57,041 nt of DNA from Novosphingobium sp. (GCA_020848655.1 JADLHU010000165.1:1-57041), one strand, 5' to 3'. Numbered from the stretch's first letter, positions 10,069 through 19,248 are shown. Numbers and translations are program-made. Notes: generated by a model not told the origin, from the letters alone.

Positions 10069-10097
10069 GGCCGCCGGAGCGATCCGGCGGCCTTTTT
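10069..10097 (+). terminator. Intrinsic terminator after ndk
   Basis: A perfect 10-bp GC-rich stem, GGCCGCCGGA (10069-10078) with TCCGGCGGCC (10083-10092), closes a GCGA tetraloop and is followed directly by five T residues. This is a textbook Rho-independent terminator for ndk. Confidence 0.9.
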
Positions 10098-10151
10098 GTG
10101 TTTGCTCGGCCATTGTTTGCTCCGCTATTGTCGGCACAAAGGAGAGCGATC

Positions 10152-10397
10152 ATGCAAGGCATGGGCGAAACGGGCGAGGCCTGTCCGTTCGAATTCAATT
10201 TCGATCCCGCCACGTTCAAGGTGGGCGATCTGGTCAGCTACCGCGTGACCGGCAGCCTCGAAGGGTTTCCCTTCGTCGGGACGCTGCTGGAAGTCCACGC
10301 GGACCACGTGATCATCTGCGGCGACGAGAACGCCCCCGAAACCCGCTATCGCGGCACGCGCGAAAGCCGGCCGGTGGTGGACCATTCGGAGATCTGA
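10152..10397 (+). CDS. Small conserved-type hypothetical protein
   Basis: An 81-residue soluble protein that I do not recognise. It starts at an ATG preceded by a strong AAGGAGAG site and reads as a small beta-rich fold: KVGDLVSYRVTGSLEG, FPFVGTLLEVHADHVIIC, then a charged tail with two arginine-rich turns. The KVGDLVSY and GTLLEVHADHVII segments resemble SH3-like or hypervirulence-associated beta barrels, but this is only an impression. It has its own ribosome-binding site, lies downstream of the ndk terminator and converges with purN, leaving 6 bp between stops. Confidence 0.7.
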   Translation: MQGMGETGEACPFEFNFDPATFKVGDLVSYRVTGSLEGFPFVGTLLEVHADHVIICGDENAPETRYRGTRESRPVVDHSEI

Positions 10398-10403
10398 TCC
10401 GCT

Positions 10404-11369
10404 TCAGAACTGATCGGCGGCATCCATCAGGGCGGTCAGGCGCCGGGGGGCGACCGCCCGCCAACTGCGCGCCAGCCATTCGCGCGTTTCGTCCCAATCG
10501 GTATCGCCAAGGTCGAGCCGGATGGCGATCCAGCCATCGCCGAAATAGGCGGGACGGTAATACCGCGCCCCGTCCTGCTCGATCAGCATGGCCTGCTCGT
10601 CCGGCCCGCTGATCTTGACCAGCAGCGCGATGCGGCCGTCGCCGTGGTGATCGCGGCTGAAATATGCGAACTTCTTGCCTTTCGCGATGCCGAAGCAGGC
10701 CATGCCGTGGCTGACCACTTCGTCCGCCTCGGGCAGGGCAAGGGCGGCCGCGCGCACGTTGCCCAGCAGCCAGTCGGGATCGCGGGTACGCGTGACCAGC
10801 CTGGCCAGCATGCGCGAATAGAGCTGGTGCTCGGCAATGAGCACGCGCGCCGCCAGCGTCTCGGCGCTATCGCCCGGCAGCACGGCGACCGGAGTCTGCC
10901 CCAGCACCGGCCCGCCATCGAGTTCGGCGGTAACGAGGTGGACCGTGCAGCCGCCGTGGCTGTCACCATTGGCGATCGCCTGCTCGTGCGTGTGCAGGCC
11001 CTTGTACCTGGGCAGCAGCGAGGGGTGGATGTTCAGCATGTGGCCGTCCCAGCCGCCGACGAATTCGGGCGTGAGGATGCGCATATAGCCGGCCAGCGCG
11101 ACATATTGCGCGCCGCTTTGCCGAATCGCGGTGTCCATGGCGAGGTCATGGTCGGCGCGGGTCATGCCCTTGTGCGGCAGTGCGAAGGTGGGCACGCCTT
11201 CCGCCGCCGCCAGAGCTAGGCCGCCGGCATCGGGATTGTTGCTGGCGACGAGCACGATCTCGTAGGGGCAGTCGGCGGCGCGGCTGGCATAGAGCAGGGC
11301 CGCCATGTTGGTGCCGCTGCCTGATATCAGTACGGCGACTTTGGCGCGTTCAGGAACGCGATCAGGCAA
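10404..11369 (-). CDS. purN: Phosphoribosylglycinamide formyltransferase fused to a YjbR/MmcQ-like domain
   Basis: PurN formylates GAR with 10-formyl-THF in step 3 of purine synthesis. Residues about 8-190 are a complete Pur[11 protein letters not shown], a [10 protein letters not shown] segment, the catalytic [10 protein letters not shown] block with its Asn and His, and [15 protein letters not shown] with the catalytic Asp. Residues about 200-321 ([19 protein letters not shown] onward, ending in a W-D-E-T-R-E-W-L helix) look like a YjbR/MmcQ double-wing domain, normally a separate DNA-binding-type fold. The TTG start at 11369 has a GGAGG site 10 bases upstream and overlaps the purM stop by 8 bases. 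Bacterial PurN is usually about 200 residues, so the extension is real and unbroken. Confidence 0.9.
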   Translation of the reverse strand: MPDRVPERAKVAVLISGSGTNMAALLYASRAADCPYEIVLVASNNPDAGGLALAAAEGVPTFALPHKGMTRADHDLAMDTAIRQSGAQYVALAGYMRILTPEFVGGWDGHMLNIHPSLLPRYKGLHTHEQAIANGDSHGGCTVHLVTAELDGGPVLGQTPVAVLPGDSAETLAARVLIAEHQLYSRMLARLVTRTRDPDWLLGNVRAAALALPEADEVVSHGMACFGIAKGKKFAYFSRDHHGDGRIALLVKISGPDEQAMLIEQDGARYYRPAYFGDGWIAIRLDLGDTDWDETREWLARSWRAVAPRRLTALMDAADQF

Positions 11370-12465
11370 GATGCGTCGCCTCCCAGCTTTGCCGCGCGCT
11401 CCAGCTTTCATCGCCGCCCTGCACGGTGCAACCGCGCTGGCCTTCCTCGATCGCGCCGATGAAGAACACGGTTTCGCCGGCGGCTTCGAGGTCGGCGGCG
11501 ACGCCTCTGGCTTCATCGGCCGATACCGCCAGCACCATGCCGATGCCGCAGTTGAAGGTGCGCGCCATTTCGGCCGGCTCGATATGGCCCTGCGCCTGGA
11601 GGAACGCCATCAGGCGGGGCTGCACCCAGCTATCGACGTCGATGCGTGCATGCAGCCCGGCGGGCAAAACGCGCGGCACGTTTTCCAGCAGGCCGCCGCC
11701 GGTGATGTGGGCCAGCGCATGGATGCGCCCGGCGCGCACGATCGGCAGCAGGCTTTTCACGTAGATCCGCGTCGGTTCGATCAGGGCGTCGATCAGCAGC
11801 CGATCGGGATCGAACAGGGCCGGACGATCGAGCTTCCAGCCCTTGTCCGCCGCCAGCCGGCGGACCAGCGAATAGCCGTTGGAATGAACGCCGGACGAGG
11901 CCAGGCCCAGCAGCACGTCGCCGGCGGCCACCTTGTCGCCGGTCAGTTGCTCGCCGCGTTCCACCGCCCCGACGCAGAAGCCGGCCAGGTCATAGTCGCC
12001 ATCGGCGTACATGCCCGGCATCTCGGCCGTCTCGCCGCCGATCAGCGCGCAGCCGGCGATGCGGCAGCCATCGGCGATGCCCGCGACGACTCGCTCGGCC
12101 ACGCCGTTGTCGAGGCGGCCGGTGGCGAAGTAATCGAGGAAGAACAAGGGTTCGGCGCCCTGCACGATCAGGTCGTTCACGCACATCGCGACGAGGTCGA
12201 TGCCAATGGCGTCGTGCCGGTCATGGTCGATTGCGAGCTTGACCTTGGTGCCGACGCCATCGTTGGCGGCGACCAGCAGGGGGTCCTTGTAGCCGGCGGC
12301 GCGCGGATCGAAAAACCCGCCAAAGCCGCCCAATTCGGCATCTGCGCCGGGACGAGCGGTGGCTTTGGCAAGCGGGGCGATGGCCTTTACCAGAGCATTT
12401 CCGGCCGCGATCGAGACGCCGGCTTGCTCATAGCTGTAGGACTTGGAGGGCTTGTTTTCGGACAT
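11362..12465 (-). CDS. purM: Phosphoribosylformylglycinamidine cyclo-ligase (AIR synthetase)
   Basis: PurM closes the imidazole ring of AIR from FGAM with ATP. The 367-residue protein begins [23 protein letters not shown], and shows the glycine-rich GFGGFFD and [14 protein letters not shown] regions, the [16 protein letters not shown] signature (about residues 134-149) and the C-terminal [13 protein letters not shown]. The ATG at 12465 is preferred over an in-frame upstream start that would add an unconserved basic leader. It overlaps and presumably couples to purN. It is divergent from the DUF2066-like gene with a 72-bp shared upstream region. Confidence 0.96.
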   Translation of the reverse strand: MSENKPSKSYSYEQAGVSIAAGNALVKAIAPLAKATARPGADAELGGFGGFFDPRAAGYKDPLLVAANDGVGTKVKLAIDHDRHDAIGIDLVAMCVNDLIVQGAEPLFFLDYFATGRLDNGVAERVVAGIADGCRIAGCALIGGETAEMPGMYADGDYDLAGFCVGAVERGEQLTGDKVAAGDVLLGLASSGVHSNGYSLVRRLAADKGWKLDRPALFDPDRLLIDALIEPTRIYVKSLLPIVRAGRIHALAHITGGGLLENVPRVLPAGLHARIDVDSWVQPRLMAFLQAQGHIEPAEMARTFNCGIGMVLAVSADEARGVAADLEAAGETVFFIGAIEEGQRGCTVQGGDESWSARQSWEATHLA

Positions 12466-12537
12466 TGCCAAGCGCCTAATGCTTTCGCGCTTGGATTTCC
12501 ATGACCGTTTGGGCAAAAGGCGCTCGGTTTTCCCCGA

Positions 12538-13848
12538 ATGGCACTAGCAATCATCCCAGAACCCTTGCGGTCGACCCGCCCCGGCCCTGCCGGACGCCTT
12601 GCTATTGGCCCTGCCGGGCAGCTCGTCCTGGGGCTGTCGCTGGCCCTGGCGGTGGCGCTTATGGCCATCGGTCCCGCGCGCCTGATCGCGCAGATTGAGG
12701 GGGAGCGGGGGATCGCGCCCGTCGCGGCCACCACCGATATCCAGATCGGCGGGATAGAGGTCAACGTGACCGGCAAGAATGCCGTCGAGGCGCGCGCGGC
12801 GGGCTGGAAGCTGGCCCAGCGCAAGGCATGGGAAGCGCTCAAAGGCCCGCAGATGAGCGACGAGCAGATCGACGCGATGGTCTCCGCCGTGGTGATCGAG
12901 CGCGAGCAGATCGGCCCGAAGCGCTATATCGCACGGCTGGGCGTGATTTTTGACCGGGCCAAGGCGGGGGCGTTCCTGGTGACGGGCGAAGGCGGAATGC
13001 TGCGTTCGCGATCGGCGCCGCTTCTGGTGATTCCCGTGCTCTATTCGGGCGGCGCGGCGCAAGTCTTCGAAGTGCGGGGGCCGTGGCAGCGGGCGTGGGC
13101 GAACTTCCAGACTTCGGCCAGCGCCATCGATTACGTGCGTCCCGTTGGCGCTGGCGGCGAATCGCTCATTCTCGATGCGGGGCAGGCCGGGCGGCGCAGC
13201 CGCATCTGGTGGCGCAACGTGCTTGACCAGTTCGGCGCGGTCGATGTCATCATGCCGGTGGCGCGGCTGGAACGGCAATGGCCGGGCGGCCCGGTGAACG
13301 GCACGTTCACCGCGCGCTATGGCCCAGACAACACTTATATCGACAGTTTCACGCTGACCGCCGCCGATGATCGCGGCGTGCCCAGGATGCTGAACGAGGC
13401 GCTGGTGCGGCTCGATCAGATCTATGCCGGCGCGCTGATGCAAGGCCTGCTGCGCCCCGATCCGACGCTGGTGGCCGAACAGAATGCTTACGATTCGGCG
13501 CTCGCCGCGATTCGCGCCGCCGCGCAGGCGGCCGCTCCGGCCAGCGTGGAGCCTGCCGCCACGCCAACGCCAGGCCAGCCAAGCCCGGTGCCCACGGCCG
13601 CCGCGGCGGCGGTGAACACTTATGTCGTTCAGTTCGCATCGCCCGATGCCCGGGCGGTGGATGCAGCGCTGGCGGCGGTACGCGGCGTTGCGGGGGTGCA
13701 GGGCGCGTCCACGTCGAGCATCGCCATCGGCGGCACGTCGGTGATGCGCGTGACCATCAGCGGCGATATCGATGCGCTGGCCGCCGCGCTGCGCGCCAGA
13801 GGCTGGCAGGTTTCGGCTGGCAGCAACGCGCTCAGCATCAGGCGCTAG
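12538..13848 (+). CDS. DUF2066-like exported or membrane-anchored protein
   Basis: A 436-residue protein with one hydrophobic segment at residues about 28-50 (signal peptide or anchor). The following part (about 65-330) resembles the DUF2066 family: the [20 protein letters not shown] region is typical, with conserved-type tryptophans at W-R-R-N and R-Q-W-P. An Ala/Pro-rich linker (about 335-360) leads to a C-terminal HMA-like beta-alpha domain (about 365-436; [18 protein letters not shown]) without the CxxC metal motif. Function is unknown; it sits between purM (divergent) and hdaA, with 3 bp to the latter, so the two are likely cotranscribed. Homologues in this position are often annotated as heavy-metal-associated domain proteins. 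Confidence 0.75.
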   Translation: MALAIIPEPLRSTRPGPAGRLAIGPAGQLVLGLSLALAVALMAIGPARLIAQIEGERGIAPVAATTDIQIGGIEVNVTGKNAVEARAAGWKLAQRKAWEALKGPQMSDEQIDAMVSAVVIEREQIGPKRYIARLGVIFDRAKAGAFLVTGEGGMLRSRSAPLLVIPVLYSGGAAQVFEVRGPWQRAWANFQTSASAIDYVRPVGAGGESLILDAGQAGRRSRIWWRNVLDQFGAVDVIMPVARLERQWPGGPVNGTFTARYGPDNTYIDSFTLTAADDRGVPRMLNEALVRLDQIYAGALMQGLLRPDPTLVAEQNAYDSALAAIRAAAQAAAPASVEPAATPTPGQPSPVPTAAAAAVNTYVVQFASPDARAVDAALAAVRGVAGVQGASTSSIAIGGTSVMRVTISGDIDALAAALRARGWQVSAGSNALSIRR

Positions 13849-13851
13849 GCC

Positions 13852-14469
13852 GTGTCGCAGATCGCACTGCCCCTCGCGCCGGGTGCCGGCGCGGGGCCAT
13901 CGCGGATCATCGTCGGCAATGCCAATGTGGCGGTGCTCGATGCGTTCGATCGCGCCGCGCACTGGCCGTTCCGCGCCGCCATCCTGTGCGGCCCGCCGCG
14001 TTCGGGCAAGTCGCTGCTGGCGCGCTGGTTTGCCGAATCGGGCAAGGGCGAGGCGATCGACGATGCCGACCGCGCGGATGAGGCCGCGCTGTTCCATCGC
14101 TGGAACCGTGCGCAGGAAAGCGGGCGGCCGCTGCTGTTCGTCAGCGCGCGCGCGCCGGGCGAATGGCGCATTGCCTTGCCCGATCTCGCATCGCGACTGG
14201 GGGCGGCGCTGCCGCTGCTGATCGGCACGCCTGACGACGCCATGCTGGCCGACCTGATTGCCTTCCACGCCGAGCAGCGCGGGCTGGTGCTGGATGAAAG
14301 CGCCGCTGCCTATCTTGTGCCACGGTGCGAGCGTAGCCACATCGGTGTCGAAAATCTGGTCGCGGCGATCGACCGGCTGAGCCTTGAACGCAAGCAACCG
14401 CCGACCATGGCGATCTGGCGCGAGGCGCTGGAGGAGGTGAGCGGGCGCCGCACACCACCCTTGCCTTGA
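13852..14469 (+). CDS. hdaA: DnaA-related ATPase, HdaA-like regulator of replication initiation
   Basis: HdaA-type proteins act with the beta clamp to convert DnaA-ATP to DnaA-ADP after initiation. The 205-residue protein begins with a clamp-binding-like QIALPL (residues 3-8), has a Walker A P-loop CGPPRSGKS (about 45-53), a diverged Walker B/DD region at EAIDDADRAD, and the helical lid typical of Hda. The DnaA duplex-binding domain is absent. The start is GTG at 13852, just 3 bp after the preceding stop, which indicates coupling. I infer the replication role from family resemblance; the gene symbol follows Caulobacter usage. Confidence 0.85.
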   Translation: MSQIALPLAPGAGAGPSRIIVGNANVAVLDAFDRAAHWPFRAAILCGPPRSGKSLLARWFAESGKGEAIDDADRADEAALFHRWNRAQESGRPLLFVSARAPGEWRIALPDLASRLGAALPLLIGTPDDAMLADLIAFHAEQRGLVLDESAAAYLVPRCERSHIGVENLVAAIDRLSLERKQPPTMAIWREALEEVSGRRTPPLP

Positions 14470-14498
14470 GCCGCGATTTGGTGGAACAGGTGTAGACC

Positions 14499-15206
14499 AT
14501 GCTTAAGCGTTTGACGGACTATCTGGATTCCATCGTGGCCCGCGATCCGGCGCCGCGGTCGCGCTGGGAAGTCCTGCTCTACCCCGGCCTGTGGGCCGTC
14601 GCCTGGCACCGCGTCGCCCATGCGCTGTTCGGCATGCGGCTGTTCTTCCTGGCCCGCGCGGTCAACCACACCGCGCGCTTCCTGACGGGGATCGACATTC
14701 ACCCCGGTGCGCGCATCGGCCGGCACTTGTTCATCGACCATGGCTTTACCGTGATTGGCGAAACGGCCGACATCGGCAATAATGTCACCATCTATCAGTG
14801 CGTTACGCTGGGCGGCACCAATCCCGCGAACGGCGTTGGCGGCAAACGCCACCCGACGCTGGAAGATGGCGTGATCGTTGGCTCTGGCGCGCAGATCCTC
14901 GGTCCGATCACGGTGGGGCCGCGCGCGCGCGTGGGCGCCAATGCCGTCGTCACCGAAGACGTGCCCGAAGGCGCGACGATGGTCGGGGTGAAGGCGCGTT
15001 CCACGCTTATCCCGGCCGAAACCTGGGCGAAGGACTTCATCCCCTATGGCACGCCGTGCCAGGACCCGTGCGAGCCCGGCAACCAGCGCGTCGATGAACT
15101 GGCGGCCGAAGTGGTGGCGCTGCGTGCCCAGGTGGAAGCCTTGCTGGCCCAGCAGGGCGGCGGCGCGGAAGCGGCAAAGCCTCCGCGCAAGCGCACGCAA
15201 AGCTGA
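14499..15206 (+). CDS. cysE: Serine O-acetyltransferase, EpsC/short CysE type
   Basis: CysE acetylates L-serine with acetyl-CoA, the first step of cysteine synthesis; the product O-acetylserine feeds CysK. The 235-residue protein is a left-handed beta-helix enzyme: hexapeptide repeats from about residue 65 (GIDIHPGARIGRHLFIDHG), the catalytic His-containing DHGFTVIGETADIGNN, TIYQCVTLGG and KRHPTLEDGVIVGSGA. It lacks the longer N-terminal helical part of enterobacterial CysE, matching the 230-250 residue EpsC-like form. The last 30 residues are a coiled, Lys/Arg-rich tail. It lies 29 bp after hdaA and 6 bp before the DUF2794 gene. Confidence 0.93.
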   Translation: MLKRLTDYLDSIVARDPAPRSRWEVLLYPGLWAVAWHRVAHALFGMRLFFLARAVNHTARFLTGIDIHPGARIGRHLFIDHGFTVIGETADIGNNVTIYQCVTLGGTNPANGVGGKRHPTLEDGVIVGSGAQILGPITVGPRARVGANAVVTEDVPEGATMVGVKARSTLIPAETWAKDFIPYGTPCQDPCEPGNQRVDELAAEVVALRAQVEALLAQQGGGAEAAKPPRKRTQS

Positions 15207-15212
15207 CCGCGC

Positions 15213-15581
15213 ATGGGGCCTGCTTCACCGGCAAGCACCAGCGGCGCGAATGTCATTGCCTTTCCCGTGGGCCAGCACGGCCAGGTCGGGTTCGACCGAC
15301 AGGAACTGGCGCGCATCCTCGATCTTTATGGCCGCATGGTCGCTGCCGGCGAATGGCGTGACTATGCGATGGATTTCACGCGCGAAGCCGCCAGCTTCTG
15401 CGCCTTCCGCCGCGCCGCCGAACGCCCGCAGGCACGCATCGAAAAGCGCCCGGCGCTGCGCGCCAAGCAGGGCATGTGGACGCTGTATGGCGAAGCCGGC
15501 CAGGTGCTGAAGCGCGGGCACGAACTGGCCGGCGTACTGTTCCCGCTGGAACGCCGACTGCTCAAGATCGTCGAGGACTGA
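15213..15581 (+). CDS. DUF2794 domain protein
   Basis: A 122-residue cytoplasmic protein of the alphaproteobacterial DUF2794 family. The diagnostic stretch runs from VGFDRQELARILDLYGRMV (residues about 28-46) through AGEWRDYAMDFTREAASF to the R-P-A-L-R-A-K-Q-G-M-W-T-L-Y segment near residue 85. The molecular function is not known to me. It follows cysE by 6 bp in what looks like the same transcript (DUF2066-like, hdaA, cysE, DUF2794) and converges on the SDR gene 31 bp away. Confidence 0.88.
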   Translation: MGPASPASTSGANVIAFPVGQHGQVGFDRQELARILDLYGRMVAAGEWRDYAMDFTREAASFCAFRRAAERPQARIEKRPALRAKQGMWTLYGEAGQVLKRGHELAGVLFPLERRLLKIVED

Positions 15582-15612
15582 GCGTTCCGTTCAGCGCCAT
15601 GCCTGTGCGCGC

Positions 15613-16524
15613 TTACCCCGGCTTCTCCGCCTTCTTGAGCATTTTCATCGCGTGCGTCGGCTGTTCCATGCCGTAAAGGAGGGGCGCGTCGGTGCTGCGG
15701 TCGTTGATGCGGGGCCAGGCGGCGGCCAGGTCTTCCACGGTTCGCTCGCCCTCGGGCAGCAGAACGCCTTCGTTCATCGTCACCCAGGCGCTCTGGAACA
15801 CGCCGCCACCGGCACCTACGATGGCGTTGGTGGGGGCGTCTTCCGAAACCAGGAACAGCGCGGCGGGAACGACATTTTCGGGATTGAACGCCTTGAACGC
15901 TTCTTCGGGGAAGATGTCCTCGGTCATGCGTGTGCCTGCCGCCGGGGCCAGCGAATTGACGCGGATGTTGTGCCGCGCGCCTTCTAGATAAAGCGTCTTG
16001 GCCAGGCCGACCACGCCCAGCTTGGCCGCGCCATAGTTCGACTGCCCGAAATTGCCGCCAAGCCCCGATGACGATGTCGTCATCAGGATGCGGCCATAGT
16101 TCTGCTCGATCATCGTGGCCCAGACGGCCTTGGTGGCGAAGGCGGAGCCAAGCAATTGGACGCGCACCACCGTTTCGAAATCGGCCGGGTCCATCTTGGC
16201 GAAAGTCTTGTCGCGCAGGATGCCGGCGTTGTTGATGAGGATATGGATGCCGCCCCACGCCTCTATCGTGCGCGCGGCCATGGCCTGCATCTGCGCGAAA
16301 TCCGCCACGTCGCCGCTGTCGGCCATGGCCTGCCCGCCGGCGGCGCGGATTTCCTCGACCACGCGCTCCGCCGCTTCGGACCGGCCGGTGCCGTCGCGCG
16401 TGCCACCCAGATCGTTGACCACCACGCGCGCGCCGCGTGCTGCCAGCGCCAGCGCATAGGCACGGCCCAGTCCGCCGCCCGCACCGGTGACGATCGCCAC
16501 CTTGCCATAGAAGGAAATGCTCAT
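15613..16524 (-). CDS. Short-chain dehydrogenase, MFE-2 hydroxyacyl-CoA dehydrogenase type
   Basis: A 303-residue classical SDR. The NAD(P)-binding TGAGGGLGRAYA lies at residues about 13-24, the acidic VNDLGG end of beta-2 favours NAD, NNAG is at about 96-99, and the catalytic Ser (TTSSSGL, about 149-155), Tyr (SNYGAAK) and Lys are present. The VNDLGG...GTGRS insertion and long C-terminal tail resemble the (3R)-hydroxyacyl-CoA dehydrogenase part of peroxisomal multifunctional enzyme 2, so a fatty-acid or steroid side-chain beta-oxidation role is plausible. The ATG at 16524 gives the normal MSISFYGKVAIVTG start. It is divergent from the OprP-like porin; no coenzyme-A partner genes adjoin it. 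Confidence 0.88.
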   Translation of the reverse strand: MSISFYGKVAIVTGAGGGLGRAYALALAARGARVVVNDLGGTRDGTGRSEAAERVVEEIRAAGGQAMADSGDVADFAQMQAMAARTIEAWGGIHILINNAGILRDKTFAKMDPADFETVVRVQLLGSAFATKAVWATMIEQNYGRILMTTSSSGLGGNFGQSNYGAAKLGVVGLAKTLYLEGARHNIRVNSLAPAAGTRMTEDIFPEEAFKAFNPENVVPAALFLVSEDAPTNAIVGAGGGVFQSAWVTMNEGVLLPEGERTVEDLAAAWPRINDRSTDAPLLYGMEQPTHAMKMLKKAEKPG

Positions 16525-16672
16525 GCCGCTGGCTCCGCGCTGAACCGGCCCATGGTGAGGCCGCGTTGCAAGCGGCGCAGATGCCATGCCGGGCCGGCGC
16601 TTTCAATGGCGAGCGCGGAATCGTGCGCGTCTGCCGGTGGAACTGTCATCAAACAGAAATAAAATGTCACAA

Positions 16673-16690
16673 ATGTCAAATAACTGTCAT
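16673..16690 (+). promoter_or_regulatory. PHO box (PhoB site) ahead of OprP-like porin
   Basis: ATGTCAA (16673-16679), a 4-bp ATAA spacer and CTGTCAT (16684-16690) match the two direct 7-bp repeats of a PhoB box. A TAGAGC -10-like hexamer lies 10 bp further on (16701-16706), the usual geometry for PhoB-activated promoters. Extra TGTCA half-sites occur at 16644-16648 and 16665-16669. The porin ATG is 57 bp downstream. Confidence 0.75.
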
Positions 16691-16746
16691 TTACCCGTCC
16701 TAGAGCGGCCGCGAACCTGAAACCGACCCTGCCTAGGACGTTTTGC

Positions 16747-18177
16747 ATGACCAGCAGCTTGTGTGTTTCCGCCGTCGCCCTTGCCGTTGCGACGGGATGG
16801 GCGCTGCCCGCCGCAGCGCAAGCCGCTGGCGATGCTGCTGTGTTGCGCGAACTGGCACAGATGCGCGCGCAGATGACGCAGATGGCGCAGCGCATCGATA
16901 CGCTGGAGGGCCAGCTCGCCGCCGCGCAGGCGCGCGCCGATGCAGCCAGCGCCGCCGCCGCTGCCGCTACCTCGGCCGCCGCCAACGCCACTGCCGTCGC
17001 TTCGGCCGCCGCCGCCGTTCCCGCGCCCAGCGTCACGGCGAAGCCCGATACGCAGATCGCCTGGGACGGCGGGCCGAAGCTGGTCGGCAAGGACGGCTGG
17101 TCGTTCAAGCCGCGTGGCCGCCTGCAGCTCGACGTGGCCGGCGTCGATGCCCCCAAGGGCATCGTTCCCGGGAAAAGCCTGGGCGTCGCCACCGAATTCC
17201 GCCGCGCCTATATCGGCTTCGATGGCACGATGCCGGGCGGCTTCGGCTATCGCATCGAGGTGGACCTGGCCAACAGCGCGGTGGATCTGACCGACATCTA
17301 CCTGACCTGGAAGGCCAACACCGACCTGACCCTGACGGTGGGCCAGCACAAGCCGTTCTTTGGCATGGAAGACCTGCAATCGGATTTGTTCCTGAGCTTC
17401 CTGGAGCGCGCCGCCTTTACCAACGCCTTCGGCTTCGAACGGCGTGTCGGGGCCAGCGCGACCTACAATCGCGGGGCGCTGCTGGTGCAGGGCGGGGTGT
17501 TCAGCGACAACAGCAAGGACCTGATCGATTCGAACAACAGCTTCAGCCTGGATGGCCGCGTCGTGTTCATGCCCAAGCTGGCGGGCGGTACGCTGCATCT
17601 GGGCGGATCGGCGCATTACCGCCAGTTCAACGATCTGACGCATGTGGGCAGTTACAGCGTGCGGCCGTTCTCCCACGCCACCGACTTGCGGCTGGTCAAC
17701 ACCGGCAATGTCATGGCGGTCAGCGGCGAGCGGGTGCTGGGCGCGGAACTGGCCTATGTGCGTGGGCGCTTCCACGCGGCGGCGGAATCGAGCTGGCTGA
17801 CCGCGAAGCGCGATGGGCTGGCCAATCCCACTTTCAACGGTGGCTACGCCGAAGCCGGCCTGCTGCTGACCGACGATACCACCGCCTACAAGGGCGGGGT
17901 GTTCGATCGCATCCGCCCCAAGACGCCGTTGGGACGGGGCGGCATCGGCGCGGTGCAGGTCAACGCGCGCTATGACTGGCTGGACCTCAGCGATGCCGGA
18001 ATCGTGGGTGGCAGGCAGCAGATCGCCGGACTTTCGGCGCTGTGGATACCGACGGACAACGTGCGGTTCATCGTCAACTATGGGCATATCTGGCTGAAGG
18101 ATGCGGCGCTGCCGGCCGGCGCCGATCGCACCTATTCCGCTGATTCTCTGGGCATGCGCGCGCAGTTCGATTTCTGA
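16747..18177 (+). CDS. oprP: Phosphate-selective porin O/P family outer-membrane protein
   Basis: OprO/OprP porins are trimeric 16-strand channels for phosphate or polyphosphate. The 476-residue precursor has a signal peptide (residues 1 to about 26, ending AAA-Q), a coiled-coil segment (about 30-65; LAQMRAQMTQMAQRIDTLE) and Ala-rich linker that probably forms a periplasmic trimerisation stalk, then a barrel from about 105 to the terminal Phe (RAQFDF). Family blocks include WSFKPRGRLQLDV, FRRAYIGFDGTMPGGFGYRIEVDLAN, TVGQHKPFFGMEDLQSD and the final VNYGHIWLKD. A PHO box lies directly upstream, which fits phosphate-starvation control. It is followed by 122 bp of non-coding DNA before purS. Confidence 0.9.
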   Translation: MTSSLCVSAVALAVATGWALPAAAQAAGDAAVLRELAQMRAQMTQMAQRIDTLEGQLAAAQARADAASAAAAAATSAAANATAVASAAAAVPAPSVTAKPDTQIAWDGGPKLVGKDGWSFKPRGRLQLDVAGVDAPKGIVPGKSLGVATEFRRAYIGFDGTMPGGFGYRIEVDLANSAVDLTDIYLTWKANTDLTLTVGQHKPFFGMEDLQSDLFLSFLERAAFTNAFGFERRVGASATYNRGALLVQGGVFSDNSKDLIDSNNSFSLDGRVVFMPKLAGGTLHLGGSAHYRQFNDLTHVGSYSVRPFSHATDLRLVNTGNVMAVSGERVLGAELAYVRGRFHAAAESSWLTAKRDGLANPTFNGGYAEAGLLLTDDTTAYKGGVFDRIRPKTPLGRGGIGAVQVNARYDWLDLSDAGIVGGRQQIAGLSALWIPTDNVRFIVNYGHIWLKDAALPAGADRTYSADSLGMRAQFDF

Positions 18178-18299
18178 TCGGGCGGCAGTTGTGGGTGCCA
18201 GGTGTGGGAGGCGGCGGCGCGATTGGCTTGCCCCCGGCGCGCAGTCGCGCCATAGGCTCGCAGCCGACTCTCCATGATCTTCGCGCGAAAGGCCCAGCG

Positions 18300-18536
18300 A
18301 TGAAAGTCCGCGTCTATGTCAGCCTCAAGAACGGCGTGCTCGACCCGCAGGGCCGGGCGATCCAGCATTCGCTCGAAGGACTGGGCTTTACTGGCGTGCA
18401 CGATGTACGCGCCGGCCGCCTGATCGAACTGGACGTGGACGATGCCGTTACCGATGAAGCGCTCGACGATATGTGCCGCAAGCTCCTCGCCAACCAGGTG
18501 ATCGAGAACTACCGGATCGAGAGGGTCGCAGCGTGA
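18300..18536 (+). CDS. purS: Phosphoribosylformylglycinamidine synthase subunit PurS
   Basis: PurS bridges PurQ and the small PurL in the three-part FGAM synthase found in Gram-positives and alphaproteobacteria. The 78-residue protein shows the whole fold: [42 protein letters not shown] and a C-terminal helix ending VIENYRIE. Its TGA stop overlaps the purQ GTG start (GTGA). purL is not in the window. Confidence 0.95.
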   Translation: MKVRVYVSLKNGVLDPQGRAIQHSLEGLGFTGVHDVRAGRLIELDVDDAVTDEALDDMCRKLLANQVIENYRIERVAA

Positions 18537-19213
18537 CGGGGTTCCGTTCCGCCGTCATCACCTTTCCCGGATCAAACTGCGACCGGGACATGGCCGATGC
18601 GCTGGAAAAGGTTTCCGGCACCGCGCCGTTCCGCGTCTGGCACGGCGATGCCGCCTTGCCAGAGCGGCTGGACTTCATCGCGCTGCCGGGCGGCTTTTCC
18701 TATGGCGATTATCTGCGCTCCGGCGCGATGGCCGCGCGCAGCCCGATCATGCGGGCCGTGGTCGATGCGGCAGGCCGGGGCGTTCCCGTGCTGGGCGTGT
18801 GTAACGGTTTCCAGGTCCTGACCGAGGCCGGGTTGCTGCCCGGCGCGCTGATGCGCAACGCCGGCATTCGCTTCGTCTGCCGCGAAGTGGCGCTGACCGT
18901 GGAGAACGCGCAGACGCTGTTCACCGCGGGCTATGCGGCCGGCCAGCGCATCGTCATTCCCGTGGCGCACCACGACGGCAACTATTTCGCCGACGCGGCA
19001 ACGCTGGACCGGCTGGAAGGCGATGGGCGCGTGGCGTTCCGTTATGCCGAGCCGGTGAACGGATCGGCTCGCGACATCGCCGGGGTGCTCAACGATGCGG
19101 GCAACGTACTGGGCATGAGGCCCCACCCGGAACGCAGGATCGAAGTCGCGCATGGCGGCGAGGATGGCCGCGCGCTATTTGCCAGTGCGGTGCGGGGCCT
19201 GGTCGGCGCGTGA
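18533..19213 (+). CDS. purQ: Phosphoribosylformylglycinamidine synthase, glutaminase subunit PurQ
   Basis: PurQ releases ammonia from glutamine for FGAM synthesis by PurL. The 226-residue class I glutamine amidotransferase has the nucleophile Cys90 in [10 protein letters not shown], the oxyanion-hole region [14 protein letters not shown], and the His-Glu pair in GMRPHPERR near residue 200. The start is GTG at 18533, overlapping the purS stop; an open frame upstream is only the purS region read in another frame. It converges on the GGDEF/EAL gene across a 30-bp gap full of inverted repeats. Confidence 0.95.
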   Translation: MTGFRSAVITFPGSNCDRDMADALEKVSGTAPFRVWHGDAALPERLDFIALPGGFSYGDYLRSGAMAARSPIMRAVVDAAGRGVPVLGVCNGFQVLTEAGLLPGALMRNAGIRFVCREVALTVENAQTLFTAGYAAGQRIVIPVAHHDGNYFADAATLDRLEGDGRVAFRYAEPVNGSARDIAGVLNDAGNVLGMRPHPERRIEVAHGGEDGRALFASAVRGLVGA

Positions 19214-19219
19214 TCAACA

Positions 19220-19248
19220 GGTCCTGATCCTAGGGTCAGGACCCTAGG
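19220..19248. terminator. Two mutually exclusive hairpins between convergent genes
   Basis: Stem A is GGTCCTGA (19220-19227) with TCAGGACC (19236-19243); stem B is CCTAGGGT (19229-19236) with ACCCTAGG (19241-19248). They share bases, so only one can form at a time in a transcript. Located between purQ and the GGDEF/EAL gene, they probably act as a bidirectional terminator, though there is no T-tract. Confidence 0.5.

Noticed and set aside
12544..14397. 617-residue minus-strand frame opposite the DUF2066-like gene and hdaA
   Set aside because: Low-complexity Arg/His/Ala-rich shadow without motifs; both plus-strand genes have recognisable domains.
13852..14469. Reading the HdaA-like gene as a DnaA fragment
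   Set aside because: It is complete as a stand-alone protein, with a clamp-binding-like N-terminus and P-loop, and lacks only the domain that Hda proteins always lack.
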